From positions 1 through 42,302 of the forward strand of contig NZ_POUD01000053.1 in assembly GCF_003236395.1 (NCBI RefSeq): a stretch of 42,302 nt of DNA, in the 5' to 3' direction. Source of the stretch: Nonomuraea aridisoli. GTDB taxonomy: Bacteria; Actinomycetota; Actinomycetes; Streptosporangiales; Streptosporangiaceae. The notes below the pieces were generated by a model. The model saw only the letters and a list, made by a program, of their open reading frames with translations. It searched no databases and was not told where the DNA came from. A program made the position numbers and the translations under genes. Positions 32,945 through 41,957 of this stretch are shown in pieces (position 1 is the first letter of the stretch; each line of letters starts with the position of its first letter).

Positions 32945-33579
32945 TCAACGTACGGCGTCGGACACGCGGACCGTTATGTACGGATGCGCCTGTTCCAGCC
33001 ACTCGCCGTTCAGCCTTGCTCCTGTGGTCTGGTCGATGACCGCGAGCCACGCGCCTCTCCAGTCGTAGCCTTCGTCACGTTCCTCGAACTCGACGAAGAA
33101 GTCCGTCATCGCCTGCAGCTCCGGCCATCGGCCGATGCCGGGATGGTCTTCCGGGCTCCCGGGGAAGAACGCGTCGATCGCCAGGACGAGCTCGTCTCCG
33201 GCCGCGAAGCTCAGCTGATTGTGGCTGTTGACGTTCCACCAAGCGCTGTAGACCCGAGCCCCCTGACTGAGCCGCCGCAGCACGAAGGGACTGATCCGAG
33301 GTAGTCGATCTCCAGAAGCATGGCGGCGGCACCGCACCAGTCGACGAACACGGGATAGGCGTCCCCGGCGGGAGGCCCTGCTTCCCTGAAGGGTGCCGGC
33401 TCATGAAGCTGGTACGGGGTGCCCCCACTGAGCCGGACGGCGATCTCATCGAGGTCGAACGCATGTCCGCTGTCCGGCACCACGACCGTCCAGCACATGG
33501 CCACGCCCAGCCAGGGATGACTGGAACGGAACTGCCGGTAGTGCTCGCGCAAACCAGTGGTCGACGGCTTTCCGTTCAC
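32945..33579 (-). pseudogene. DUF6461-like hypothetical gene split by a frameshift
   Basis: Two overlapping frames together read as one protein of about 210 aa. The first runs from a GTG at 33579 (MNGKPSTTGLREHYRQF) to LLEIDYLG. The second continues RISPFVLRRLSQGARVYSAWWNVNSHN to ITVRVSDAVR. The switch is at about 33295-33305 and needs one added base. The joined pattern (E[DN]-G-x-xG-x...PFVLRRLS, then WNVN) resembles the DUF6461 proteins of actinomycetes, function unknown. A true mutation and a base-calling error cannot be told apart here. Confidence 0.6.
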
Positions 33580-33759
33580 GCATGGCCCCTTCTCTCAGCC
33601 GGAACGATCTTTGAGATCCTCGCATGTGGCATCGGGCCCGAGGTCGCGTGTGGAGGCGTTCCGTGGTGCGTTCAGGGCAGCGGGCGTGCCCGGTCCGTTT
33701 CCGTGCCAGGCCGCCCGCGTGCCCGCCCACCCACTGTGCCGGGACCACCAGTGCGCGCG

Positions 33760-34413
33760 TCAACTCGCGGCGGCGGCTTGCCTGCGCATCAACAAGTGGC
33801 CACGGCGGAATCGTTCATCCTCCAAAGGCTCGCGCAACATCCGCCCCACCTCGACGAACTCTTCCTTGCGCGCCAGTTCGGCCAACTCATCGATCGGCCA
33901 CCGGTAGGCCGGCGCGACCTTATGGTCGAACTCCAGAACCGGACCGCCCTCGGATTCGAAGAACCCGAGCAGGAGGTGACCACCCGGGGCCAGCACCCGG
34001 CGGAACTCGGCAAAGTACGGCGGCAGCTCCGGCGGTGGGATGTGGATGACGGAGTACCAGGAGAGCAGCCCGCCCAGCTCACCGTCGGCCACGTCGATGG
34101 CCCCCATCGAACCGACCTCGAACCGCAGGTCAGGGTGGTCCTTGCGGGCGATGTCGATCATTGCGGGAGACAGGTCGACGCCGAAGGCGTCCAGTCCGAG
34201 GTCACGCAGGTGTGCCGTCATGTACCCAGGACCGCACCCGGCCTCGACGACGACCCGGGGCCCGGCGGCCCGTACGAGCTCGGCGAACACGGCGAGCATC
34301 GCGCGATCCAGAGGCAGGCGGTCGAGCGAGTCTCGAACGAGGTCGGCGTACAGGTCGGCGACGGCGTCGTAGGCGTCCGCCGTCGCGGTCAGATAGGGGG
34401 AGAATTCGGCCAT
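33760..34413 (-). CDS. Class I SAM-dependent methyltransferase
   Basis: This encodes 217 aa. The SAM-binding motif I is VVVEAGCGPGYMTAHL (about 60-75), followed by acidic motif II (FGVDLSPAMIDIAR) and a post-I strand (LGGLLSWYSVIHIPP). The C-terminal FRRVLAPGGHLLLGFFE is typical of methyltransferase family 11/25. The start MAEFSPYL at 34413 fits the family. The ribosome binding site is weak, and the IS3 remnant lies 43 bp upstream, so the original promoter may have been lost. The substrate is unknown. Confidence 0.9.
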   Translation of the reverse strand: MAEFSPYLTATADAYDAVADLYADLVRDSLDRLPLDRAMLAVFAELVRAAGPRVVVEAGCGPGYMTAHLRDLGLDAFGVDLSPAMIDIARKDHPDLRFEVGSMGAIDVADGELGGLLSWYSVIHIPPPELPPYFAEFRRVLAPGGHLLLGFFESEGGPVLEFDHKVAPAYRWPIDELAELARKEEFVEVGRMLREPLEDERFRRGHLLMRRQAAAAS

Positions 34414-34445
34414 GGCGGACGACTGTAGTTCATCGCCCGGCAAAG

Positions 34446-34789
34446 ACCGCCGACCATCACCGCGATGGCCTCGAACCGTCTTTTGGGGGCACCACCTCTC
34501 GCACCAGCTCGATGGCCCGGCGAGTCGCTTGAAGCTCGACCTCCAACTCGGCGATACGCCGTTTCGCGGCCGCCAGTTCAGCCTTCTCACCACTGGTCAG
34601 GCCAGGTTCCAGGCCGCGGTCGATACGGTCTTGCCGCCGCCAGTTGTAGATCGTCTGGATGCTGATGTCCAGGATACGGGCCAGCTCGGTAGCCGTGCGG
34701 CCCGCTTCGAGTAAGTTCAGCACCTTACGCCGGAACTCCGGCGGGTAGCCCCGTCGTCCCATGCCACTTTCCTCTCATCAAGTGGCACA
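34446..34789 (-). mobile_element. IS3-family insertion sequence remnant
   Basis: The element consists of an intact orfA (34457-34762), then the programmed-frameshift site CCCCCAAAAG and only about 10 codons of orfB (RRFEAIAVMV) before homology stops near 34446. At the other end, GCCACTT (34763-34769) and AAGTGGC (34780-34786) form an inverted pair with TGTGCC just outside, where the terminal repeat would be. Most of orfB and one end are gone, so it cannot move by itself. The boundary positions are approximate. Confidence 0.78.
34457..34762 (-). CDS. IS3-family transposase OrfA
   Basis: This encodes 101 aa. A helix-turn-helix (GRRGYPPEFRRKVLNLLEAGRTATELARILDISIQTIYNWRRQD) is followed by a leucine-zipper-like coiled coil (about 60-90, ELAAAKRRIAELEVELQATRR). 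The ending REVVPPK is the point where IS3 elements shift frame by -1 into orfB; the A4G slippery run lies at 34480-34484. Because orfB is missing, the protein would at most bind ends. GGAAAG precedes the ATG at 34762. Confidence 0.88.
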   Translation of the reverse strand: MGRRGYPPEFRRKVLNLLEAGRTATELARILDISIQTIYNWRRQDRIDRGLEPGLTSGEKAELAAAKRRIAELEVELQATRRAIELVREVVPPKDGSRPSR

Positions 34790-34818
34790 AGAATCCAGAA
34801 ATCCACCTCCACTCAACG

Positions 34819-35110
34819 CGGGGCACACCAAAGCTCCACCGAAGCCGGGGCGATTCACACAACGTCCGCCGCTCCTTCAGGGCCGTCCTCAAGAAGGCCG
34901 GCCTCAACCCGAAGGACTGGACACCCCGCGAGATGCGGCACAGCTTCGTCTCGCTGCCCTCCGTCCGACTCCGGCATGCCCATCGGGGCCATCTCACGCC
35001 TGGTCGGCCACCGCAACACCACCGTCACCGAGACCTTCTACCGCAAGCAACTCCGCCCCGTCATCCTCGACGGTGCTGAGGCCATGGATCAGATCTTCAG
35101 AGACACATAG
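34819..35110 (+). pseudogene. C-terminal fragment of a tyrosine recombinase (phage-type integrase)
   Basis: Reading from about 34858 gives HNVRRSFRAVLKKAGL, then TPREMRHSFVSL with the catalytic Arg. After a frame change near 34960-34975 comes MPIGAISRLVGHRNTTV, then TETFYRKQ with the catalytic His/Arg pair region and Tyr, ending IFRDT at 35110. Only about the last 95 residues survive. The fragment points at the 3' end of the tRNA-Ala gene, the usual place for an integrase beside its attachment site. It is not functional. Confidence 0.8.
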
Positions 35111-35137
35111 TCACCCAGTTAGTCACCCGCCAACGCA

Positions 35138-35171
35138 AAAGGCCGCTTCCAGCGCTCTGGAAGCGGCCTTT
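35138..35171. terminator. Strong bidirectional terminator
   Basis: AAAGGCCGCTTCCAG (35138-35152) and CTGGAAGCGGCCTTT (35157-35171) form a perfect 15-bp stem with loop CGCT. A and T runs on the flanks make it a rho-independent terminator both ways. It serves the tRNA gene (minus) and ended the old integrase gene (plus). Confidence 0.9.
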
Positions 35172-35179
35172 GACCTGGG

Positions 35180-35253
35180 TGGAGATGAGGGGATTCGAAC
35201 CCCTGACCCCTTCGATGCGAACGAAGTGCGCTACCGGACTGCGCTACATCCCC
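35180..35253 (-). tRNA. tRNA-Ala (anticodon CGC)
   Basis: A complete 74-base cloverleaf can be drawn: acceptor GGGGATG/CATCTCC, D arm GCGC/GCGC, anticodon stem CTTCG/CGAAG with loop TTCGCAT (anticodon CGC), T arm AGGGG/CCCCT with loop TTCGAAT, and discriminator A. The third acceptor pair is G-T, the G3-U70 identity element of alanine tRNAs. The 3' CCA is not encoded (CCC follows). Its 3' end faces an integrase fragment, so it probably served as an attachment site. Confidence 0.96.
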
Positions 35254-35303
35254 GAGGACTCGACCAGATTAGCAAACTCCGGAGGGTCCTCGCGCCATCG
35301 ATC

Positions 35304-35888
35304 TCAGTCTCCGACCGCGCGCCTGGGTGGTTCGGCGTACTGATCGAACAGAACGTCCTGCTGTGGCGGCGTGAAGTCGATGATCTCGGCCTCCGCCTCA
35401 GCCGCGGCGCGCCGCTGCTCACGCAGTCTTCGCTGCCGCTCCGCACGCGCCAGGCGGGCGCGTTCGCGACGGTCCCGATCGACTTGTACGGCCACGCGCA
35501 AGAAGACCATGTACGTCAACATGACGACCACGGACGGAGCAACGCCCCACCATGGGATCATGTGTACGGCCGCCGTCACGATGGAGGCCAGCACCAGCAG
35601 GGCGGTGAAGAAGAGCAGCCGGCGCCGGCGGGCCACGATGATGGCGCGGCGGCGGAGCCGGAATTGGCGGACGTCGACCTTCTCGACTTCCGCCGCAGGC
35701 GTGCCGTCGTCTTCGTCGCCGTCCGAAGGGTCCAGGTTGTCGAGGTCGGGGAGTTGATGCTCGCCGGTGTAGTGCTCTTCGAGCTCCGCCAGTTCAGCGA
35801 GGTTGGTCTTGTCTCTGCGCAGCCACATAGGGATCAGGACGCAGAGCCACATCACGACGATGGCCAGGTAGAGGAGGACGCTGCTCAC
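35304..35888 (-). CDS. glpR: GlpR-like membrane receptor for the gephyrin-like protein Glp
   Basis: This encodes 194 aa. It has one N-terminal membrane helix (VLLYLAIVVMWLCVLIPMWL, about 3-22), an acidic cytoplasmic segment (about 28-65), two further helices (about 85-125) and a basic coiled coil rich in Arg and Ala (RERARLARAERQRRLREQRR). The second GTG at 35888 is taken as start because GGAGG lies 5 bases before it. The first GTG at 35894 overlaps that site. Position and pattern match the actinobacterial GlpR family (Corynebacterium, with Mycobacterium Rv0996 at the same place), which binds Glp and joins it to the division machinery. It may correspond to Streptomyces SepX; I am less sure of that. 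Confidence 0.82.
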   Translation of the reverse strand: MSSVLLYLAIVVMWLCVLIPMWLRRDKTNLAELAELEEHYTGEHQLPDLDNLDPSDGDEDDGTPAAEVEKVDVRQFRLRRRAIIVARRRRLLFFTALLVLASIVTAAVHMIPWWGVAPSVVVMLTYMVFLRVAVQVDRDRRERARLARAERQRRLREQRRAAAEAEAEIIDFTPPQQDVLFDQYAEPPRRAVGD

Positions 35889-36030
35889 GACCACCTCCAG
35901 GCGAAAAGCCGCCTCCGGGCAGCACGAAGACGCGGCTGTGTTCGTTGCGTCTTCAATGTGCTCACGTCACGCACCGTAAGACCGCGTGTCACTGATTGAC
36001 GAGCATTCGGTGCGGTGTGTCGCGAGATCG

Positions 36031-36687
36031 TCAAACCTCTTCGACGGGAGACCCCCCGTGAGCAGCCGACTCACGCGCGCGACGCCATTGCACGAGAAGG
36101 CCGCCGGGGACGTCCTCGACGGTCAACGCGTAACACATGTGGTCGCGCCAGGCCCCATCGATGTGGAGTTGGCGACGCCGTATGCCTTCTTCCCGGAAAC
36201 CGAGCTTCTCAACCACCCTACGGCTGGCCTGATTCTCGGGGCGGATGTTCGCCTCCAGCCGATGCAGCCCGGTGGTGAAAAAGCAGTGGTCAACGGCCAT
36301 GGCGAGGGCGGTCGGGGTGATGCCCTTGCCCGCCAGCGCGCCGTCGATCCAGTATCCGACCTGGGCAGAACGGGCAGATCCCCACACGATCGCGCCGACC
36401 GTGAGCTGTCCGGCGAAACGCCCCTCGTACGTCACCACCCACGGCAGCGCGAGCCCCTGCCTGGCCTCGCGGCGCAGGGTGCCGACCATGGAGACGTACG
36501 GCCCGAGACCGGTCCTGAACAGGGGCGTCTCGGGGTTGCTCGGCTCCCAGGGACGCAGCCAGTCGGCGTTGCGCAGCCGGGTCTCACGCCAGACGCGTAC
36601 GTCGCTCAGCCGCAGCGGCCGCAGGCCTACCGGCCCTTCGTTCAGTGTCGCCGGCCAGCCACGAAGTCGATCCACACCTCTCATCAT
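36031..36687 (-). CDS. rimJ: RimJ/RimL-like GNAT acetyltransferase
   Basis: This encodes 218 aa of the RimJ/RimL GNAT group, which acetylates the N-terminus of ribosomal or other proteins with acetyl-CoA. Family signatures are LRPLRLSDVRVWRETR near the N-terminus, the acetyl-CoA loop GYWIDGALAGKGITPTALAMAVDHCF (about 112-137), and HRLEANIRPENQASRRVVEKLGFREEG (about 142-168). Two adjacent ATGs (36687, 36684) follow a G6 run; either may be used. It lies between mog and glpR, as in Mycobacterium (Rv0995) and Streptomyces. The target protein is unknown. Confidence 0.9.
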   Translation of the reverse strand: MMRGVDRLRGWPATLNEGPVGLRPLRLSDVRVWRETRLRNADWLRPWEPSNPETPLFRTGLGPYVSMVGTLRREARQGLALPWVVTYEGRFAGQLTVGAIVWGSARSAQVGYWIDGALAGKGITPTALAMAVDHCFFTTGLHRLEANIRPENQASRRVVEKLGFREEGIRRRQLHIDGAWRDHMCYALTVEDVPGGLLVQWRRARESAAHGGSPVEEV

Positions 36688-36725
36688 CCCCCCATCGGGC
36701 GCGATGTCGCCACGGGGATTGACGG

Positions 36726-37202
36726 TCAGCGCGGGTGATCGCCGCCCTGGATCTGCTCGACCGTGTGCCGCAGGATGGGAGCCAGTACGGCGACGCCGTC
36801 CCGCACCCCACCGGACGATCCCGGCAAATTTACGATCAAGGTCTTGCCTGCCTGTCCCGCCAGCCCCCTGGACAAAATGGACGTGGGCACCTTTTCCCGA
36901 TTTGCCAGACGGATGGTCTCCGCAATGCCGGGAATTTCGCGAGAAATTACGCGAGAGGTCATCTCGGGGGTCAGGTCCATGGGCGTCACCCCCGTCCCGC
37001 CCGTGGTGACGATGACGTCGTAACCACCGGCGAGACCCTCGCGGAGCGCGGCCTCCACCGGGTCGCCGTCGGGTACCACGACCGGGCCGTCGACCTCGCA
37101 GCCGGCCTCCTGACGCAGCAGGTCAGCGAGCAACGGCCCTGATTTATCCTCATAAATCCCAGCAGACGCCCGGTTCGACACCGTGATCACCAACGCGCGC
37201 AT
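36726..37202 (-). CDS. mog: Molybdenum cofactor adenylyltransferase MogA/MoaB
   Basis: This encodes 158 aa of the MoaB/Mog fold. It adenylates molybdopterin before metal insertion. The pterin-binding motif VTTGGTGVTPMDLTPE (about 66-81) and NLPGSSGGVRDG (about 125-136) are diagnostic. The ATG at 37202 shares a base with the moaC stop (TGATG). A GTG three bases upstream is the alternative start and would overlap by 4 bp. It belongs to a coupled galU-glp-moaC-mog string and is probably transcribed with it. Confidence 0.93.
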   Translation of the reverse strand: MRALVITVSNRASAGIYEDKSGPLLADLLRQEAGCEVDGPVVVPDGDPVEAALREGLAGGYDVIVTTGGTGVTPMDLTPEMTSRVISREIPGIAETIRLANREKVPTSILSRGLAGQAGKTLIVNLPGSSGGVRDGVAVLAPILRHTVEQIQGGDHPR

Positions 37203-37678
37203 CACTCACCGTCCCGCGTCCACCGGCCGGTCTTGCCGCCCAGCTTCTCCTCCACCCGCACGTCCGTGATGACCGCGGCCGGATCAACCGCCTTCACCAT
37301 GTCGATCAGGGCCAGCGCCGCCACCGAGACCGCGGTCAGCGCCTCCATCTCGACCCCCGTACGGTCCGCCGTCTTCACCCGGCACGTGATCGCCACGCCC
37401 CAGTCTTCGACGTCGAGGGTCACCTTCACGCCGTGCAGCGCGATGGGGTGGCAGAGCGGAATCAGGTCAGGCGTACGTTTCGCCCCCATGATCCCCGCGA
37501 TCCGCGCCACCCCGAGCGCGTCGCCCTTCGGCACCTCCCCCGACCGCAGCAGCGATACGGTCTCGGCCGACAGCAGCACCCGCCCGGTGGCCGTGGCGCT
37601 GCGCGCCGACACGTCCTTGGCCGAGACGTCGACCATGCGGGCGGCGCCGGTCTCGTCGATATGAGTGAGTTCGTTCAC
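37202..37678 (-). CDS. moaC: Cyclic pyranopterin monophosphate synthase MoaC
   Basis: This encodes 158 aa, the family's normal length. MoaC rearranges the GTP-derived cyclic intermediate to cyclic pyranopterin monophosphate in molybdenum cofactor synthesis. Motifs present are KGDALGVARIAGIMGAKRTPDLIPLCHP split across residues 51-78, with KRT and LCHP, GVEMEALTAVSVAALALIDM near 108-127, and the catalytic lysine in DVRVEEKLGGKTG near the end. The GTG start overlaps the glp stop (GTGA). Confidence 0.96.
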   Translation of the reverse strand: MNELTHIDETGAARMVDVSAKDVSARSATATGRVLLSAETVSLLRSGEVPKGDALGVARIAGIMGAKRTPDLIPLCHPIALHGVKVTLDVEDWGVAITCRVKTADRTGVEMEALTAVSVAALALIDMVKAVDPAAVITDVRVEEKLGGKTGRWTRDGE

Positions 37679-38848
37679 AGCCTCATCACCTCCACCGAGG
37701 CCCCGGCGGGTACCTCGGTCACGTCCTCGGGGACCACGATGAGCGCGTTCGCCGCGGCCAGGGCCGCGAGCTGGTGGGAGCCCTGCCCGTGCACCGGCGA
37801 GACCGTGCCGTCGGCGGCCAGCACGCCGCGCAGGAACGAACGTTTCCCGGACGGCGAGCGCAGCGGCTCCGTCGTCCGCGCCGCGACCGTCTGCGGCAGC
37901 CCGGCGGGCAGCCCGCGCATCTTGTCGAGCGCGGGGCGGACGAACAGCTGGAACGACACGAACGACGACACCGGATTGCCGGGCAGCGCGAAGATCGGCA
38001 CCTGGTCGTCGCCCAGCACGCCGAACCCCTGCGGCATGCCCGGCTGCATGGCCACCTTCTCGAACGCGACCGTGCCCAGCGGCGACAGCGCCTCCTTGAC
38101 CGGCTCGTACGCCCCCATCGAGACGCCGCCGCTGGTGATGACCGCGTCGGCGCGTACGAGAGCGGTGTCGAGGCGGTCGAGCAGGACGGCCGGATCGTCA
38201 CCGACGGAACCCGAACGGAACCCCTCGCCCCCGGCCTCGCGGACGGCGGCGGTCAGGGTGAAGCTGTTGGAGTCCCAGATCTGGCCGGGGGCCAGCTGGC
38301 CGCCCGGCTCGACCAGCTCAGAACCGGTCGAGATCACCACCACGCGCGGACGCGGACGCGCCAGCACGCGCTTGCGGCCCACCCCGGCGAGAATGCCGAG
38401 CTGCGCCGCACCGATCAGGGTGCCGGCCTTGAGCACGACCTCCCCCGCCTGGACGTCCTCGCCGGCCCGGCGGATCGCGTTGCCGGGCTCGGCACGGCGG
38501 TCGATGAAGACCGAGACCGTGCCGCCGTCGGTCCACTCCACCGGCACGACGCAGTCGGCCCCGGCCGGGAGAGGAGCCCCGGTCATGATGCGTACGGCAT
38601 GACCGGGCCCCACGGCGCGCAGCTCGGTGGAGCCGGCCGCCACGTCGTCGATCACCGGCAACGTGACCGGGAGCTCCGCGAGGTCCTCGGCGCGGACGGC
38701 GTAGCCGTCCATCGCCGAGTTGTCGAACGGCGGCAGCGGCACCGGCGACGTCACGTCTTCGGCCAGGGTCGCCCCCAGCGTCTGCTCGAGGTCGAGCTCC
38801 AGCGGCGCCAGCGGACGTACAGTGGCCAGGATCTCGGCCAGATGCGCG

Positions 38849-38862
<14 letters not shown>
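37675..38862 (-). CDS. glp: Gephyrin-like molybdotransferase Glp (MoeA family)
   Basis: This encodes 395 aa of the MoeA/gephyrin family. PFDNSAMDGYAVRAEDL (about 45-61), the molybdopterin-binding region TSGGVSMGAYEPVKEAL (about 237-253), and LPGNPVSSFVSFQLFVRPAL (about 290-309) are characteristic. MoeA inserts molybdate into molybdopterin. In Corynebacterium the protein in this position (Glp) also works in cell division with GlpR. The presence of glpR in the same window and the gene order (as in Mycobacterium Rv0993-Rv0996) support the Glp assignment. Its start overlaps galU by 14 bp. Confidence 0.92.
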
Positions 38863-39751
<889 letters not shown>

Positions 39752-39775
39752 GAGTAGACCCTAGTGGAGGGATCT

Positions 39776-40345
39776 GTGGACAAGTTGAACCTGCGCCGCG
39801 AGCTGAACGCGGCGCGCTCACGCCTCTCCCCCGAACAGTTGCGCGCAAACGCCGTCAAGGTCCGCGAAACGCTGCTCGAACAACCGTGGGTTCAGATGGC
39901 CGGCCTGGTGGCTTGCTACTGGTCAACGGGGTCGGAGCCCGATACGCACGGGCTCGTGTTCGCTCTGTGGAAACACGGCGCCACGGTGATCCTGCCGGTG
40001 CTGCGGGAGGACAATGATCTTGATTGGGCGGTGTACGACGGCCCCGGCACGCTCGCCCCGGGTCGCCACGGCATCATGGAGCCGGTCGACACGCGCCGCG
40101 GCGTCGAGGCGATCCGCACGGCCGCGCTGGTGATCGTCCCCGCCCTGGCGGTCGACCGGCGCACCGGCGTACGCCTCGGGCGGGGCGGCGGCTCGTACGA
40201 TCGGGCTCTGGCCCGGGTCGGTCCGAACGTCCCGACGGTGGCGCTGCTGCACGACGGCGAACTCATCGACGACGTGCCCCAGGAGCCCCACGACCGGCAC
40301 GTTCGCTACGTCATGACCCCTTCCGGACTCACTAGTCTTATGTGA
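39776..40345 (+). CDS. 5-formyltetrahydrofolate cyclo-ligase
   Basis: This encodes 189 aa. It converts 5-formyl-THF to 5,10-methenyl-THF with ATP. The C-terminal ATP-binding motif RLGRGGGSYDRAL (about 137-149) and the substrate-site stretch VIVPALAVDRRTGVRL are diagnostic. The GTG at 39776 was chosen because GGAGGG (39766-39771) lies 4 bases upstream. A GTG at 39764 has no site before it. It is divergent from galU, exactly as Rv0992c is from galU in Mycobacterium. Confidence 0.95.
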   Translation: MDKLNLRRELNAARSRLSPEQLRANAVKVRETLLEQPWVQMAGLVACYWSTGSEPDTHGLVFALWKHGATVILPVLREDNDLDWAVYDGPGTLAPGRHGIMEPVDTRRGVEAIRTAALVIVPALAVDRRTGVRLGRGGGSYDRALARVGPNVPTVALLHDGELIDDVPQEPHDRHVRYVMTPSGLTSLM

Positions 40346-40369
40346 GCGCAGATACGAGAGGGGAGCCAG

Positions 40370-41872
40370 ATGACACTCGATGTCTGGCTCCTCCTCGGTG
40401 CCTCGATCGTCATCGCGGCCATCGCCGCCGTACGCCTCGTCCACCGCAGCGGCCTGCCGTCCCTCCTCGTGTTCCTGGGCCTGGGACTGCTGCTGTCGGC
40501 CGGGTTCGGGATCTCCGTCGAAAGCCCCGAGACGGCCCAGCAGATCGGCCTCACGGCGCTGGCGGTGATCCTGGCCGAGGGCGGTCTGACCACGACGTGG
40601 TCCCATGTGAAGCGTTCCGTCCCGATCGCGCTGGTGCTCGCGACCGTGGGCGTCGTGGTCAGCACCGTCGTGGTGGCGCTGGTCGTGCAGGTGGTGCTCG
40701 GCTTCGACACCACGACTGCGCTCATTCTCGGCGCGGTGCTGGCCTCCACGGACGCCGCCGCCGTCTTCACCGTGCTGCGGCGACTGCCGCTGCCGCCCCG
40801 GCTGGCGGGCGTGCTGGAGGCGGAGTCGGGCTTCAACGACGCCCCCACGGTCATCGCGGTGATGCTGCTCAGCACGTCCGCCCATCCGGGGGCGGGCCTG
40901 GGAACGTTCCTGCTGGAGACCCTGATCGAGCTGGTCATCGGCGCCGCGGTCGGCCTCGCCGTCGGCCCTGCGGGCGCGTTCGCCCTGCGCCGCGTCGCCC
41001 TGCCCGCCTCAGGCCTCTATCCCATCGCCGCCCTCGCCCTCACCTTCGTCTCGTACGGCGGCGCCGTCCTGCTGCACGGCTCGGGCTTCCTGTCCGTCTA
41101 CCTGACCGCGCTCATCCTGGGCAACTCCCGCCTGCCGCACCGGGCGGCCACCCGCGGTTTCGCGGAGGGCGCGGCCTGGCTGGCGCAGATCGGGCTGTTC
41201 GTCATGCTCGGCATGCTGGCCGACGTGCACGAGATGCCGTCGGCCATCATCCCCGGGCTCATCACCGGCACCGTGCTGGTGCTGCTGGCCAGGCCGGCCT
41301 CCGTGGTGGTCAGCTCGGTGGTGGCGTGGGGGCTGCGGCTCGACCGGGTGAGCTGGCGCGACCAGGCGTTCCTGTCGTGGGCCGGGCTGCGCGGCGCGAT
41401 CCCGATCGTCCTCGCGACCATCCCGTGGGCGGCCGGGGTCGAGGGCTCGAAGGACATCTTCAACCAGGTCTTCGTCATCGTCATCGTGTTCACCGTGCTC
41501 CAGGCGCCGACGTTGCCGTTCGCGGCGCGGGTGCTGGGGGTGTCGGCGCCCGCAGAGGCCCACGACCTGGAGGTGGAGTCGGCGCCTCTGGAGGAGCTCA
41601 ACGCCGATCTGCTGCAGGTCAGGATCCCGCCGGGCTCCCGGCTGCACGGCGTGGAGATCTTCGAGCTGCGCCTGCCCGGCGGCGCCGCGGTGACGCTCGT
41701 CGTACGCGACGGCCGCTCGTTCGTCCCGGCCACCACCACCCGGCTCCGGGCGGACGACCAGCTGCTCGTCGTCACCACCGCCGCCTGCCGCGAACAGGTC
41801 GAGCGCCGCCTGCGCGCCGTGAACCGCAGTGGCAAGCTGGCCGGGTGGTTCGGGGAGCGGGGGTTGGAATAG
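40370..41872 (+). CDS. Potassium/proton antiporter (CPA1/NhaP2-like) with C-terminal TrkA-C domain
   Basis: This encodes 500 aa. Twelve or thirteen membrane segments lie in residues about 1-395, with the transport-site pattern ASTDAAAVF (about 125-133) and EAESGFNDAP (about 150-159) typical of CPA1 exchangers. The cytoplasmic C-terminal part (about 405-480, LLQVRIPPGSRLHGVEIFEL to RADDQLLVVTT) is a TrkA-C (RCK_C) domain, as in NhaP2/CvrA potassium/proton antiporters. It should export potassium or sodium for protons at the plasma membrane. GGGGAG precedes the ATG. It lies between the cyclo-ligase and Ruc genes, 24 bp after the former. Confidence 0.92.
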   Translation: MTLDVWLLLGASIVIAAIAAVRLVHRSGLPSLLVFLGLGLLLSAGFGISVESPETAQQIGLTALAVILAEGGLTTTWSHVKRSVPIALVLATVGVVVSTVVVALVVQVVLGFDTTTALILGAVLASTDAAAVFTVLRRLPLPPRLAGVLEAESGFNDAPTVIAVMLLSTSAHPGAGLGTFLLETLIELVIGAAVGLAVGPAGAFALRRVALPASGLYPIAALALTFVSYGGAVLLHGSGFLSVYLTALILGNSRLPHRAATRGFAEGAAWLAQIGLFVMLGMLADVHEMPSAIIPGLITGTVLVLLARPASVVVSSVVAWGLRLDRVSWRDQAFLSWAGLRGAIPIVLATIPWAAGVEGSKDIFNQVFVIVIVFTVLQAPTLPFAARVLGVSAPAEAHDLEVESAPLEELNADLLQVRIPPGSRLHGVEIFELRLPGGAAVTLVVRDGRSFVPATTTRLRADDQLLVVTTAACREQVERRLRAVNRSGKLAGWFGERGLE

Positions 41873-41895
41873 GTGTTTCTGGCAATCGGTTACCA

Positions 41896-41922
41896 TTAGC
41901 AGTCGCATCGCTCGAGTGCCAA
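41896..41922 (+). promoter_or_regulatory. CIRCE-like HrcA operator upstream of the FmdB/Ruc gene
   Basis: TTAGCAGTC (41896-41904), nine bases, then GAGTGCCAA (41914-41922). The CIRCE consensus is TTAGCACTC-N9-GAGTGCTAA, so each arm has one mismatch and the spacing is exact. GAGTGCCAA is the usual actinobacterial variant of the right arm. A possible -10 TACCAT (41891-41896) adjoins the left arm, so the operator would cover the transcription start. The downstream start codon is at 41958. Confidence 0.8.
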
Positions 41923-41944
41923 TGCTGATCGAGTGTCCATGCTT
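41913..41944 (+). repeat. Imperfect 14-bp direct repeat in the Ruc leader
   Basis: CGAGTGCCAATGCT (41913-41926) and CGAGTGTCCATGCT (41930-41943) match at 12 of 14 positions with 3 bases between. The first contains the right CIRCE arm, so the second may be a degenerate extra HrcA half-site or chance. Confidence 0.5.
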
Positions 41945-41957
41945 GAAGGAGGAGCGC

